Origin: Paenibacillus_E sp964253085
Lineage (GTDB): Bacteria > Bacillota > Bacilli > Paenibacillales > NBRC-103111
Length of the DNA stretch: 64,000 bases
Assembly (NCBI RefSeq): GCF_964253085.1
Contig: NZ_CAXUQH020000001.1
Coordinates: forward strand, 6,820,001-6,884,000
Direction of reading: 5' to 3'
In this document: positions 9,294-18,719 of the stretch, one piece after another
Layout: every line of letters starts with the position of its first letter
Position numbering within the stretch: the first letter of the stretch is position 1
The notes under the pieces: generated by a model
Database searches by the model: none
What the model was told of the DNA's origin: nothing
The model's input: the letters and a program-made list of their open reading frames with translations, nothing else
Position numbers and translations under genes: made by a program

Positions 9294-10442
9294 TTATACT
9301 TTCAATGAATATTTTTGCTTTACTGCTTCTGAACTTTCAGAACTAACACTGATCTTTTTAAAGCGAGTAGTCAAAATTCCACCTAATTTAATCGATGGTT
9401 TTTCAATTAGATAATATGTTATTCCTGCAAAAATATAAGAAAATACAAATGCAATTACAGCAATCAACCAAATAGGCATTTTCTCATAAAAAATGTTAAA
9501 TAAAGTTAACAATAAAGGGATGTGAAAAAGGTATAAACTATATGAAGTCTGTCCAATAAAATGAATTGGCTTTAAAAGTAATATTTTTTTCAAAATATTA
9601 GAATTGAGACTAAAGATAATGAATATACAACTACCAATGGCTACAACCCAATCGTTAATAAGTGTTACATGCAGATAAGCACTATTAGGGAAAAACCAGT
9701 ATGTGTACGTATATGCCATAACACCCACAATCATAATGGTATACTTTAAACTATTTGTTAATTTAAGGTATAGATCGTGGATAAATTGTCTGTGTTTGGC
9801 TAGTAATGCACCTACTGTGAAAAACCCGATATAATGTATAGAATAGATGAATGGAATATTGTAATTGATAGTCTTAATGCACAAATAATAAATAACAGTA
9901 CACGCCAGTGAAAGTGCAATATTTTTCTTCCAGCCAAGTCTAATCACAAAGAACATTAGGAGAGGAAATATAAGTGATATCCTCATTTCATGAACGAGCG
10001 ACCATACCACAGGATTTATTTCTGTACTATTATAATCCCCTAAAAACAAAAAATGGCCAATCAATGATTCACTTGAGAGAGAAGATATCCTATTACCATT
10101 AAACCAATTACCAAGTTCTGGAATGGAAGTGTGCGCAAGAGTAGTCATGAGAAGAATCGAAAGTATAATTGACGCAATATATGGAATATAAATCCTACAT
10201 ATCCTTTTTACTAAGTAATCTCTGTATCTTGTCTTTTTATTATTATGGAAAGGTAATGAAAGGACAAAACCACTTAAAAGGAAGAATAGAATCACTGCTT
10301 CATGTCCAGCCCAAAAAATATGCAGAGGAGTATTCTTTATTTTGTCGATTAGATAGAAACTCGGAAAAATTAAGTGCGATAACAGAACGGATGAAGCAGC
10401 TAATCCCCTCAAAGAATCTAATTGATCATATCGTCTATTCAC
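9294..10442 (-). CDS. Acyltransferase 3 family membrane protein
   Basis: An integral-membrane O-acyltransferase (OafA/YrhL family) of about 382 aa with roughly ten hydrophobic segments. It likely moves acetyl or another acyl group onto the EPS. The family signature YDQLDSLRGLAASSVLLSH is at the N-terminus and RICRIYIPYI follows. The frame is open to 10583, but I choose GTG at 10442: it follows TGGAGG by six bases, begins right before the conserved RYDQLDSLRG, and removes a 113-nt overlap with the upstream gene. It is the last gene of the right EPS operon. Its C-terminal cytosolic tail is basic and hydrophilic. Confidence 0.88.
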   Translation of the reverse strand: MNRRYDQLDSLRGLAASSVLLSHLIFPSFYLIDKIKNTPLHIFWAGHEAVILFFLLSGFVLSLPFHNNKKTRYRDYLVKRICRIYIPYIASIILSILLMTTLAHTSIPELGNWFNGNRISSLSSESLIGHFLFLGDYNSTEINPVVWSLVHEMRISLIFPLLMFFVIRLGWKKNIALSLACTVIYYLCIKTINYNIPFIYSIHYIGFFTVGALLAKHRQFIHDLYLKLTNSLKYTIMIVGVMAYTYTYWFFPNSAYLHVTLINDWVVAIGSCIFIIFSLNSNILKKILLLKPIHFIGQTSYSLYLFHIPLLLTLFNIFYEKMPIWLIAVIAFVFSYIFAGITYYLIEKPSIKLGGILTTRFKKISVSSESSEAVKQKYSLKV

Positions 10443-10470
10443 AAAACGCCTCCAGTATTTGGTTAATCGT

Positions 10471-11571
10471 TTATACCGAAACCTTAATCTTTGCTTTAGG
10501 TGGTTCTTCTTTAGTAATTTTATCTTTATTATCAACATAGTAAGCAAAGGAATTACGCATTTTCTTTCGAAGTGGTTCTTCATAATATTTATAAATAATG
10601 GAGCTTGAAATAATTGAAATCATGAATCCTACCATACCATGGGTATAAGGAACATGAAGTGCAGAAAGATATCTGATTACAAGTCCGTGTATCATATAAA
10701 ACGAGAAGCTTATTTCACCAAAATAGACCAAAGTTTTATTTGATAGCAGCTTCGAAATAGCACCACTTTGGCTGGCAAAAGCATAAATTAATAATATACA
10801 AAATGGTTGATAGTACAGACTAAACCGTAAAGATTGATTAATATGAGGAGAATACACGATTGCTCCAATCAACAGTAAAATAGATAGACATTCTAAGAAT
10901 GTGAATGTTGCAAACCTCATCTTTCCAAGTACTTTATTAGGATTCTTCTGAATAATTAAAAAAATTAAGCCTAAACAGATCCCTATAAGAAAATCAACTA
11001 TTCTCACAAATGGAAACACATAAGTTAACCAGTCATCAAGTTTCGCCTGATAAGATCCAAAAAAAACTATACACGTCCCCCATATTACTATCATAAGTAG
11101 AGACAAATTCAATATCTTAGATGTAATTTTATTTCTTAATAATGCTAATATTAGGACAGGGAATAGCATATAAAAGAATAGTTCAACCGATATACTCCAA
11201 GAAACACCATTAAATGAGAAATAATATTCTTTTATTGGAATGTAACTTTGCAGTAACAGTAGATTTGATATGCCAATTATTAAATACTTAAAATTTACGC
11301 CGCTGTGCAGAATAAAAGGTATAGCTAAAATAAACGTTAATATATGGACCGGAAAGATTTTCGCTATTCTTGCAACATAAAAATTAGTAAGATTTCTTTG
11401 ATTTAAAGAATTAAATTTCGTGTGATAACTATAAGTTAAAATGAATCCTGATAGCATGAAAAAAAAAGATACGCCAATATAACCTGTTTGATAATTCTTA
11501 AGTATATTGATATGCCATAGGAAAACCAATATAGCCGCGAAGAAACGAAGAGACGTTAATGGAAGCAGCAT
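10471..11571 (-). CDS. Acyltransferase 3 family membrane protein
   Basis: A second O-acyltransferase of the same family, 366 aa, with about ten membrane segments. The N-terminus MLLPLTSLRFFAAILVFLWH carries the conserved R-F-x-A and histidine of the family, and YVARIAKIFPVHIL is the second signature. ATG at 11571 follows GTGAGGT with seven bases between. It differs clearly from its downstream neighbour, so the pair probably modifies different sugars or uses different acyl groups rather than being a fresh duplication. Confidence 0.9.
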   Translation of the reverse strand: MLLPLTSLRFFAAILVFLWHINILKNYQTGYIGVSFFFMLSGFILTYSYHTKFNSLNQRNLTNFYVARIAKIFPVHILTFILAIPFILHSGVNFKYLIIGISNLLLLQSYIPIKEYYFSFNGVSWSISVELFFYMLFPVLILALLRNKITSKILNLSLLMIVIWGTCIVFFGSYQAKLDDWLTYVFPFVRIVDFLIGICLGLIFLIIQKNPNKVLGKMRFATFTFLECLSILLLIGAIVYSPHINQSLRFSLYYQPFCILLIYAFASQSGAISKLLSNKTLVYFGEISFSFYMIHGLVIRYLSALHVPYTHGMVGFMISIISSSIIYKYYEEPLRKKMRNSFAYYVDNKDKITKEEPPKAKIKVSV

Positions 11572-11598
11572 TAGTCATACCTCACTTACAAATTATTT

Positions 11599-13170
11599 TC
11601 AACCCAATTCTCTTTTTGTTTCTTTTTGCTTCAATCGCAATGATACAAATCGTAACTTCGTTTTTTCGAGTAGAATATAGCCCAAGCTTTCGAAGTATTT
11701 ATAATCTTCATTCTTCTTAAATATAATAAAGTAGAAAAGGTTAATCACGACGATTTGGATCATGCCGTTACCTAATAAGGCATACACATTATTTATCTCC
11801 TTGAGATAAATTGTCAATATATGGGTTATAGTAAGCGGTATGCATCCTATTATTAGATATTTAATGTATACTTTAAAATATTCGACTAATTTCTTTTTAA
11901 AGATATATTTATACACCATTTTAGGTTTAAGCCAGAAAACAACAGTCAAGTTACTTAGTAAAGTTCCCAAAAGAACACCTGGAAGACCTATCCATTTAAT
12001 GAATACAATAGATGCCACTAAATTAATTGCTGCTTCTAATAATGGGGCATACCTATCTTGATAATAGATCCCACCACCTTCTTTAAACCGTTCAACGGAC
12101 CCTCGCATCAAAAAAAAGTAGAAGTTAATAAGAAGTAGAATTATTGTGAGATTATCTAAGCTTTGTCCTTCTCCCAACCATAACCTTACGAACTGTTCAA
12201 TTGTATTAAACAACGAAATCGCAACAAATGATACTATCCAAAAACTTAGAAAAAATAATCTTCTATGGACTTTATACGCAACCTCGTTATTATCATCTAC
12301 CAATAAATTCCCAACGCTGGCAGACACCCCCGAAAGAGAACTAGATATTAATCCTTGCGCAGCACCTAATATCATACTGTAGCTATTAAATATTCCCACT
12401 ACTGTCAGACTAACGAAGGAAGAGATAATTAAATTATCTGTACCTAATATAAGGACGCCACCTATCTTATGCAAAAAAAGCGCTTTGACATTTTTAATTA
12501 ATGATTTCCGTTCCTCATCCTCTATAGCACCGGATGTCTGTTTGAGCCACGGATATTTCTTGTCTATGTATACATTCATAAATACATAATAAATCAGATT
12601 AATAAGGATCTGAATGATTAAATAGATATATAAATTCGGAAAAATACTTAACAATGAATATTGTAAAATTGAGATTAATAGTTTACTTACGGTAGTTGCT
12701 ATTGATATTTTATAACCTTCTTGGGCAACGTTTAGAATGCATAATTTATAAGAAAAAAAGTAAGTAACCAGCGTATTGATCAGAAACAACAGGAAATATA
12801 ATTGGGCATCCATTAAGTTTACTTGGCCCTTAATAAAAAGATCTAGGAAAGGAGTCATTAGTAACCCTAACCCTAGAACCACAAACCCTACCATTCTATA
12901 GAACTTGGAGTAAAAATTTAGATATCCTTTCACCTTTTCTTTATCTACTTCAGCAAAAGGCTTATACAATGAATAAATAATAGCACTGCCTATTCCCAGT
13001 TCTACAATGGACAGCAAACCTATGATGTTTGTGTATAGCGAAGTTAAACCCAGTAATTCATTTCCTAACGAATCCAAAAAGGCCTTTCTGACTATAAAGG
13101 CAGGTAATAATCCCAATATGAAAGTCAGTAAATTAACAATAACATTAATGCTCGCCTTCTTTACTCTCAT
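11599..13170 (-). CDS. Wzx-type oligosaccharide flippase
   Basis: A polytopic membrane protein of about 523 aa with 12-14 predicted hydrophobic segments, of the MOP/polysaccharide transporter family. It should flip the lipid-linked repeat unit across the membrane. The N-terminus reads MRVKKASINVIVNLLTF; the following IVRKAFLDSLGNELLGLTSLY is a common Wzx pattern in Firmicutes. I prefer ATG at 13170 (GGTGA seven bases upstream) over the upstream codon at 13200, which would overlap the preceding gene. No Wzy polymerase or initiating phosphoglycosyl transferase was recognised in the window, so those may lie to the left. Confidence 0.9.
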   Translation of the reverse strand: MRVKKASINVIVNLLTFILGLLPAFIVRKAFLDSLGNELLGLTSLYTNIIGLLSIVELGIGSAIIYSLYKPFAEVDKEKVKGYLNFYSKFYRMVGFVVLGLGLLMTPFLDLFIKGQVNLMDAQLYFLLFLINTLVTYFFSYKLCILNVAQEGYKISIATTVSKLLISILQYSLLSIFPNLYIYLIIQILINLIYYVFMNVYIDKKYPWLKQTSGAIEDEERKSLIKNVKALFLHKIGGVLILGTDNLIISSFVSLTVVGIFNSYSMILGAAQGLISSSLSGVSASVGNLLVDDNNEVAYKVHRRLFFLSFWIVSFVAISLFNTIEQFVRLWLGEGQSLDNLTIILLLINFYFFLMRGSVERFKEGGGIYYQDRYAPLLEAAINLVASIVFIKWIGLPGVLLGTLLSNLTVVFWLKPKMVYKYIFKKKLVEYFKVYIKYLIIGCIPLTITHILTIYLKEINNVYALLGNGMIQIVVINLFYFIIFKKNEDYKYFESLGYILLEKTKLRFVSLRLKQKETKRELG

Positions 13171-13186
13171 TGTAGGTTCACCATCT

Positions 13187-14374
13187 TTAGTTCGACTCAA
13201 TCAGAGCGTACACTTTATGTATCTCCTCTTCAGTCCCTACTTTCTCATTCATTAGATTCAAACAAATTTGTTGTCTAAGCTTGCTATCTTCTATCATTTT
13301 TTTAATTCCTTTATAGATATCATTTGAATTCATATCAACAATTATTCCATTTTCTTCATCTGTAATTTGACTATTTACTGTGCTAAACTTAGTAACAACG
13401 ATAGGTTTACATAGCACCTTTGCCTCATTAACAGCTATAGGTTTCCCTTCAAACCTTGACGGCTGTACATAGATATCAGTATTTTTAATATATGGATATG
13501 GATTAGCATCTACTCCCAGCAAAATAAATGTATCTTCCAAGTTCTTTTCCTTAATTCGTTGTTCAATATTCAGTTTTAAGGGACCTTCTCCAAGAGCGTA
13601 CCATTTGAAGTTTACCCCTTCACTCTTTAGTAGATAACATGCATCTATAGCCAAATCATATCCTTTGGCATCCACAAACCGCCCAATTGTCAATATTCTT
13701 ATACCGTCATTACTGTCTTCAAACCCACTATTTCTAATTGACATCTCATTTATTAATTTTGGGGAAACAATATCATAAATAACTTCAAATTTTTCTGATA
13801 TATTCTCAAAGTTTTCTGACAAAACATCTTTACATGCTTCTGAAACAGTTACAATTTTATCTATTTTATTAAAATACTTAAAATCAAAATCCTTGTTATA
13901 TCTAGCTGACTTATAATCTGTATTAAACCAAGAAATTTTCTTATTTGCATTTACCTTTTCTGCAACAAAATAAGTAGGCATACCTTGACTATAGGCAATT
14001 GCTACTTCATAATTCTGATCAAGTTTATTTATACTGTTTGACATCCATTTCCAATTAATTTGAGCACCATGCATTTTATTATTTACATACGGATTTCTAT
14101 GATCTAGAGCTAAACCAATTCTTGTGTATAAAGTCTTTAAATCTCCATTTTTCACAACTTCCATAACCCTGTTTCGTTTCCTTTGGATTGCATTAGGAAC
14201 ATCTAGCACCCGAACTTCTTTAGGTATCAAAGGAAAATATAGACCATTTGGCAAGAACATTAACAAGTCTACCTCATAACTCTCATAGTCAAATAAGGTT
14301 AGTAAGGATATTAAACTTTTTTCGGCCCCTCCACTATGCAAAGAGTCAATCACAAACAGTATTTTCTTTTTCAT
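13187..14374 (-). CDS. Glycosyltransferase family 4
   Basis: A GT-B glycosyltransferase of 395 aa. It begins MKKKILFVIDSLHSGGAEKSLISLL, the GGAEKSL acceptor-site pattern of GT4. The nucleotide-sugar site is QPSRFEGKPIAVNEAKVLCKP with E-x7-E spacing. ATG at 14374 is supported by a GGGG-containing ribosome site; the open frame reaches 14413 but would overlap the pyruvyl transferase gene. It resembles the other GT4 at 15.5-16.7 kb (shared QPSRxEGK pattern), suggesting the two arose by duplication. Confidence 0.88.
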   Translation of the reverse strand: MKKKILFVIDSLHSGGAEKSLISLLTLFDYESYEVDLLMFLPNGLYFPLIPKEVRVLDVPNAIQRKRNRVMEVVKNGDLKTLYTRIGLALDHRNPYVNNKMHGAQINWKWMSNSINKLDQNYEVAIAYSQGMPTYFVAEKVNANKKISWFNTDYKSARYNKDFDFKYFNKIDKIVTVSEACKDVLSENFENISEKFEVIYDIVSPKLINEMSIRNSGFEDSNDGIRILTIGRFVDAKGYDLAIDACYLLKSEGVNFKWYALGEGPLKLNIEQRIKEKNLEDTFILLGVDANPYPYIKNTDIYVQPSRFEGKPIAVNEAKVLCKPIVVTKFSTVNSQITDEENGIIVDMNSNDIYKGIKKMIEDSKLRQQICLNLMNEKVGTEEEIHKVYALIESN

Positions 14375-14390
14375 AGTAACCCCATTCACC

Positions 14391-15503
14391 CTATTTCTTA
14401 ATAGATAGCACACCTTGTAAATAGTTCTTGGAAAAACTAATCTTTTCGTTTAATATATTTTTACTCTCTTTATACTTAATAGATCTTAACAACCGTATTA
14501 AATCATAGTTTTCATCAACTAATCTGTCGTTAAGCTTCAAGTCTTCCAACAAATCCCTCATTCTTGTATTTATAGCTTCGGTTCTATTTACAATAGCAAA
14601 TTGCCTTTCGTAAAGTACTGAAAATACAGCCGCATGGAAAGAATTCGATATAACAAATTGTGCATTTTTAACCAGAGATACAAAGGTCTCCGGCCCATCT
14701 AATGTAAAATACTTATCCGCATATTTAAGTTTACCTGAATGTATGGTATATATTTTGTATCCTTTTTCTTTAGCTATCTCCATGGCTATTTTTTTTATTA
14801 GATGACTACTGTCGAAATCATATATTAAGATATAGTCTTCTTTAAACCCTCTTGTACCAATAGGATCCCAATCTTCTTTATCTAGTAAAAATACTGGATC
14901 AACAACATGAACGGCTTCATGAATATTCATACTATGTAGGATTTCGACACCACTTTTTTCTCTTATACCAACAGCATCTAATCTCTCCACTCGCTCTTTC
15001 ACCACAGGTTTGTATGCTTCAGATATTGTATCGGTTGCAAAGCTTGCAGCGTAAGATGCTTTTATTTTTTCATCAGGTACGAAGTCCAAATAAAACGAAG
15101 GGTCTTTTCCATTCTTATGGAGACAATTCCAAATTTGATCACTGCCGCATAGATATGCATCTGCATGAGGTGTATTTTTCTTTAGATCCTCGTTTGACTT
15201 ATATCTTGATTTCGTTATTTTCAAGAATTTAGTCGTAAAATTATCAAATGCTATTTTTTTATTACGCTCGCGTATTCTAACTGGAATTTTCAGTGTTAAA
15301 TATAGGGCCTTTGTTAACATGTTCTTTTCCCACTTAGGATTATTAATACTCCATAGATTGTAATGGTTACTTAAGTAATCTGGTTTGTAATCTATGATTT
15401 CAACATCATGGCCACAGTTCGATAGATACTTCATCAATCCATAAGCCTGCAATGAAGCACCATGATTATAGACATCATGACAGGTTATTGTGCATATCTT
15501 CAT
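14391..15503 (-). CDS. Polysaccharide pyruvyl transferase family protein
   Basis: A 370-aa protein starting MKICTITCHDVYNHGASLQAYGL, the pattern of polysaccharide pyruvyl transferases (CsaB/EpsO/WcaK superfamily). LCGSDQIWN and FVISNSFHAAVFSVLYERQF are the other family signatures. These enzymes transfer pyruvate from phosphoenolpyruvate as a ketal to a sugar, giving the polymer negative charge. AAGGAGATGAG precedes the ATG. It is in the middle of the right EPS operon between two GT4 genes. Confidence 0.9.
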   Translation of the reverse strand: MKICTITCHDVYNHGASLQAYGLMKYLSNCGHDVEIIDYKPDYLSNHYNLWSINNPKWEKNMLTKALYLTLKIPVRIRERNKKIAFDNFTTKFLKITKSRYKSNEDLKKNTPHADAYLCGSDQIWNCLHKNGKDPSFYLDFVPDEKIKASYAASFATDTISEAYKPVVKERVERLDAVGIREKSGVEILHSMNIHEAVHVVDPVFLLDKEDWDPIGTRGFKEDYILIYDFDSSHLIKKIAMEIAKEKGYKIYTIHSGKLKYADKYFTLDGPETFVSLVKNAQFVISNSFHAAVFSVLYERQFAIVNRTEAINTRMRDLLEDLKLNDRLVDENYDLIRLLRSIKYKESKNILNEKISFSKNYLQGVLSIKK

Positions 15504-15522
15504 TATCTCATCTCCTTAAAGT

Positions 15523-16722
15523 TCAACCTATTAAACTATATAATTTATTCATCTCAATTTTATTACCGTAATCCCTTGTCCTTGAATTGCTTGCTACCGA
15601 ATTTAATAATTCCACGTCTTTACATAACTTTTCTATTCCATCAACAATCCCTTTAACAGACAACTCGCATATATATCCGTCAACACCGTTCTCTAGCTGG
15701 CTTTTTGCCGTGGGGTAATTTGTTATGATCACTGGCTTTCCAAGAATTTGGGCTTCTCTAACTGTTACAGCTTTACCTTCGTATCTTGAAGGCTGACAGT
15801 ATATGTCACATCTTTTCATATAAGGATATGGATTTATTTTCTTACCCAGCAATATAAATTTTTCACTAATATTATTTTCTATTATTAATTGTTTAATGTA
15901 ATTTTCATCCGCGCCGTAGCCCACAATATACCATTTAATGTCATAGCCTAATTCTACAAGTTTTTTACATGCTATTACTGCCATATCAAATCCTTTTGCA
16001 TCACAAAATCTACCTACAGAGCAAATTTTTATAGAACCATCATCTGGCATCTCATCTTCGATCTCCTCGTCCGATTGATCCCTTACAAACTTAGATGATA
16101 TGATATTCTCCATTGTGATCGTTTTATGTCCAAGATTTGGAAACACCTTCAGGAATGATTCCTCACTATCCTGCGAAACATTCACTATATAATCTAATCT
16201 GCTCCACATTTCTTCATCTAAATATTTATCTGGGTTCACTGCTCTAAAATAATCGGTGTGGTTCCAGCCTAATTTAGTCTTTGCCTTTACTTTATCAAGT
16301 ATAAAATTATGCGGACCAAGAAAACTTACAGCAACATCATATTTTTTTTCAATGTTTGGTAACCCTAGCATTGAATAATTCCAAGTATATTGCATTTGTT
16401 TATACGTTCCTTGGTCATTTTGAAGTCCTCTGTTTTTTATCTTAGCTTTTAATTTAGCCAGAATTCTCGCACATCCTAAATAGATATGACCCTCTTTTAC
16501 AATATCCTTTATAGGTCTTTCAAATGTCGTATACTGTTTTATAGCTGGTAATAAGTTGACTTCGTTAGGAATAAAACTTAAAAACTCTCCTTCATGCCTG
16601 TATAGAAACAAATCAACCTCATATACGCTGTAATCAAAGCTCTCTAATAATCCAATTAGACTTCTTTCTGCTCCACCAATGTGCATGGAGTACATGCTTA
16701 CAAGTATTTTTTTCTTCTCCAT
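15523..16722 (-). CDS. Glycosyltransferase family 4
   Basis: A GT-B glycosyltransferase of 399 aa, beginning MEKKKILVSMYSMHIGGAERSLIGLL. The nucleotide-sugar site QPSRYEGKAVTVREAQILGKP shows E-x7-E spacing. I use the second ATG (16722), which sits six bases after GGGGG; the first ATG (16728) touches that site. It is similar in length and layout to the GT4 at 13.2-14.4 kb, with a likely common origin. The donor sugar is unknown. Confidence 0.88.
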   Translation of the reverse strand: MEKKKILVSMYSMHIGGAERSLIGLLESFDYSVYEVDLFLYRHEGEFLSFIPNEVNLLPAIKQYTTFERPIKDIVKEGHIYLGCARILAKLKAKIKNRGLQNDQGTYKQMQYTWNYSMLGLPNIEKKYDVAVSFLGPHNFILDKVKAKTKLGWNHTDYFRAVNPDKYLDEEMWSRLDYIVNVSQDSEESFLKVFPNLGHKTITMENIISSKFVRDQSDEEIEDEMPDDGSIKICSVGRFCDAKGFDMAVIACKKLVELGYDIKWYIVGYGADENYIKQLIIENNISEKFILLGKKINPYPYMKRCDIYCQPSRYEGKAVTVREAQILGKPVIITNYPTAKSQLENGVDGYICELSVKGIVDGIEKLCKDVELLNSVASNSRTRDYGNKIEMNKLYSLIG

Positions 16723-16747
16723 AAACATCCCCCACGTCTATCGAACT

Positions 16748-17701
16748 TTATTTAAATATGATCCTGCAAATACCATTCGCCATTCGAAATGGGAAATGAT
16801 TATATAAACCAGCAACCATCTTTTCTACTATTCTTCGTTTATCTGCATCTAAACCTACACCCTTCCAAGGGCTCATCTCTACATACTTCTGATATTGTGA
16901 CGCCAATGGATGCTTACATCCTTTTACCCAGGGCCTATTAACAAATGCTGGCGTGAAATGAATAAACACTGGTGTATCTATAGATTCCTTCAATTCAGCT
17001 TCACTGTAGTAGTCGTTTAGTCCGTAGTACTGCATAATCTCAGTTCTTCGCATCGTAAAAAATATGGTCATTGCATTATACTTCGGATGAAGTACTTTGA
17101 ATTTATGATGTAAAACTGCATTTATAGTTCCTTGATCATGATGAAAGACTTGGCCGTTATTCGCAGCAATAAACTCAACAAATTTACGCTCGATCTCTTC
17201 TTCTCTCCACATTTTCAAGTTAATCAATAACATACCTGCATTTATATATGAACTCTGAACATCCATATTAATTTTCAATTTTGTATTTTCACTCACGGTA
17301 TCACATACACCGGCAACATAATGTTCACTTAGGTCTGTTCTCCAGAGTTCTTGTAATGAACTGTTTATGATGGAATCGCAATCTAAGTATAGAATCTTAT
17401 CAATACTGCTCTCGATCACACTAGGAAGAAATAATCTAGCATATGAATTCAGTGAAATCTGATTTCCAATATTTAACTTCAATTTCTTCGAAATTTCGTT
17501 AAATCCAAGGAATTTAATCGTTCGTTTGTATTTCTTACAAACCTGTTCTAATTTATTTTTGTTCTCCGCGGATATCTTATTTTCTATTAAATAAATATGA
17601 ATGTGATCGAAATCCTTATTATTCTCAAACAAAGACAACATGGATACACCTACATGCTGCGCGTAATTATTATCAGATGAATAAACAACATTGAGAGTCA
17701 T
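16748..17701 (-). CDS. Glycosyltransferase family 8
   Basis: A retaining GT8 enzyme of 317 aa. It begins MTLNVVYSSDNNYAQHVGVSMLSL, has the metal-binding DxD in KILYLDCDSIIN, the NAGMLLINLKMWR motif and HHDQGTINAVL. GT8 members such as LgtC use UDP-glucose or UDP-galactose. GGAGG lies before the ATG, and the next gene is 25 nt away. The C-terminal region carries HFTP and KPW-like (RPWVKGCKHP) motifs expected in this family. Confidence 0.9.
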   Translation of the reverse strand: MTLNVVYSSDNNYAQHVGVSMLSLFENNKDFDHIHIYLIENKISAENKNKLEQVCKKYKRTIKFLGFNEISKKLKLNIGNQISLNSYARLFLPSVIESSIDKILYLDCDSIINSSLQELWRTDLSEHYVAGVCDTVSENTKLKINMDVQSSYINAGMLLINLKMWREEEIERKFVEFIAANNGQVFHHDQGTINAVLHHKFKVLHPKYNAMTIFFTMRRTEIMQYYGLNDYYSEAELKESIDTPVFIHFTPAFVNRPWVKGCKHPLASQYQKYVEMSPWKGVGLDADKRRIVEKMVAGLYNHFPFRMANGICRIIFK

Positions 17702-17717
17702 ATTTCGGTTCCTCCAA

Positions 17718-18455
17718 CTATTTAGTCAGTAATGCTCTTAATTTAGCGATATTGTTACCACCAATGATTCTGGCTAGTGTTAATTTAATATTACTTTTCA
17801 ACCTTGTCCTAGCAGGTAACCAACTCTTATAAAAGTGATGCATCGCGTATGTCTTCTCCGATATGAATCTTCTGCAGTTAATATAATCATAAGGGGAGAA
17901 ATAAGTCTGGGGATAGAATACAGCTTCCTCTTCAAGGACTTGATACTCCCCATTTAGTTTGACTCCCTTGAGCTTCAGAATTTCAGTTATCATAGCGACA
18001 TTGGTCAGATCATTGTAAGTACCGTCATCGTTAATAAACTCCGTATTCTTGTAAGCATCTAGAAATGTCTGGATCAGCTTATTACTTGGCTTGGATCCAA
18101 TCGTGCTAGTTGCGATGAAGTTCTCCTGTTCAAATCCCCAAAAAGAATCATGATGGAGCAGATCATCAAAGGATTTATACACTTCCACATCTGTATCCAA
18201 GTAGATGCCTCCGTAATTGCAAAGTGCATACACTCTAACGAAGTCACTTACAAAAGCAAATTTCTTTGCCTTATACGCTTCACTTATATAGGAATTCATG
18301 TGAATATCGAAGTTATCCTCATTCCATTCAACAAATTCATAATCACTCAGATGAGTATGCCAACTCTTCATACAGGTTTTAACAATTTCTGGTTTGTCAC
18401 CTCTACCGAACCAACAGTAGTGTATTTTTTTAGGAATTCCTTTTGTTTGTTCCAT
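17718..18455 (-). CDS. Glycosyltransferase with DXD motif, GT32-like
   Basis: A 245-aa enzyme starting MEQTKGIPKKIHYCWFGRGDKP, the typical beginning of capsular-polysaccharide GT32-like enzymes (Gly_transf_sug). SDFVRVYALCNYGGIYLDTDVEV contains the DxD metal-binding motif. The FWGFEQENFIATSTIGS segment is also family-typical. GGGGAG sits eight bases before the ATG. It is the first gene of the right EPS operon, directly behind a SinR-like promoter. Confidence 0.9.
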   Translation of the reverse strand: MEQTKGIPKKIHYCWFGRGDKPEIVKTCMKSWHTHLSDYEFVEWNEDNFDIHMNSYISEAYKAKKFAFVSDFVRVYALCNYGGIYLDTDVEVYKSFDDLLHHDSFWGFEQENFIATSTIGSKPSNKLIQTFLDAYKNTEFINDDGTYNDLTNVAMITEILKLKGVKLNGEYQVLEEEAVFYPQTYFSPYDYINCRRFISEKTYAMHHFYKSWLPARTRLKSNIKLTLARIIGGNNIAKLRALLTK

Positions 18456-18555
18456 TCAATTTTCTCCCCGTTTTGAAATTAAAGCACTTAACTATAAGAT
18501 CTTCCTTGAAAATCTCATAATTAAAGTCTTTATAACTAAGCAGCACCACCGAGTT

Positions 18556-18571
18556 GTTCTTCATAAAGAAC
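18556..18571. promoter_or_regulatory. SinR-like operator, downstream copy
   Basis: GTTCTTCATAAAGAAC, a palindrome with one mismatch, extended by GAGT and ACTC on its flanks. It lies about 80 bp downstream of the promoter-embedded copy in the leader of the right EPS operon, echoing the multi-site layout at 6.4-6.6 kb. Confidence 0.7.
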
Positions 18572-18648
18572 GACTCGGCATGGTTATTCGACATATTCCC
18601 CCTAAACAGACTTCCAGCAATTTCGCTTTCCATCACGGGTATATTCTT

Positions 18649-18677
18649 ATAATAGTTCTTTATAGAGAACATGTCAA
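18649..18677 (-). promoter_or_regulatory. Sigma-A promoter of the right EPS operon with operator in the spacer
   Basis: On the minus strand, TTGACA (18672-18677) and TATTAT (18649-18654) are 17 bp apart. The spacer holds GTTCTCTATAAAGAAC (18655-18670), the SinR-like palindrome. The layout is the same as at the left EPS promoter. Transcription should start near 18642 and run into the GT32-like gene. Confidence 0.85.
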
Positions 18678-18719
18678 CACAATTATTCGTTACGTAATCC
18701 CATTGGAGAACAACTCGCG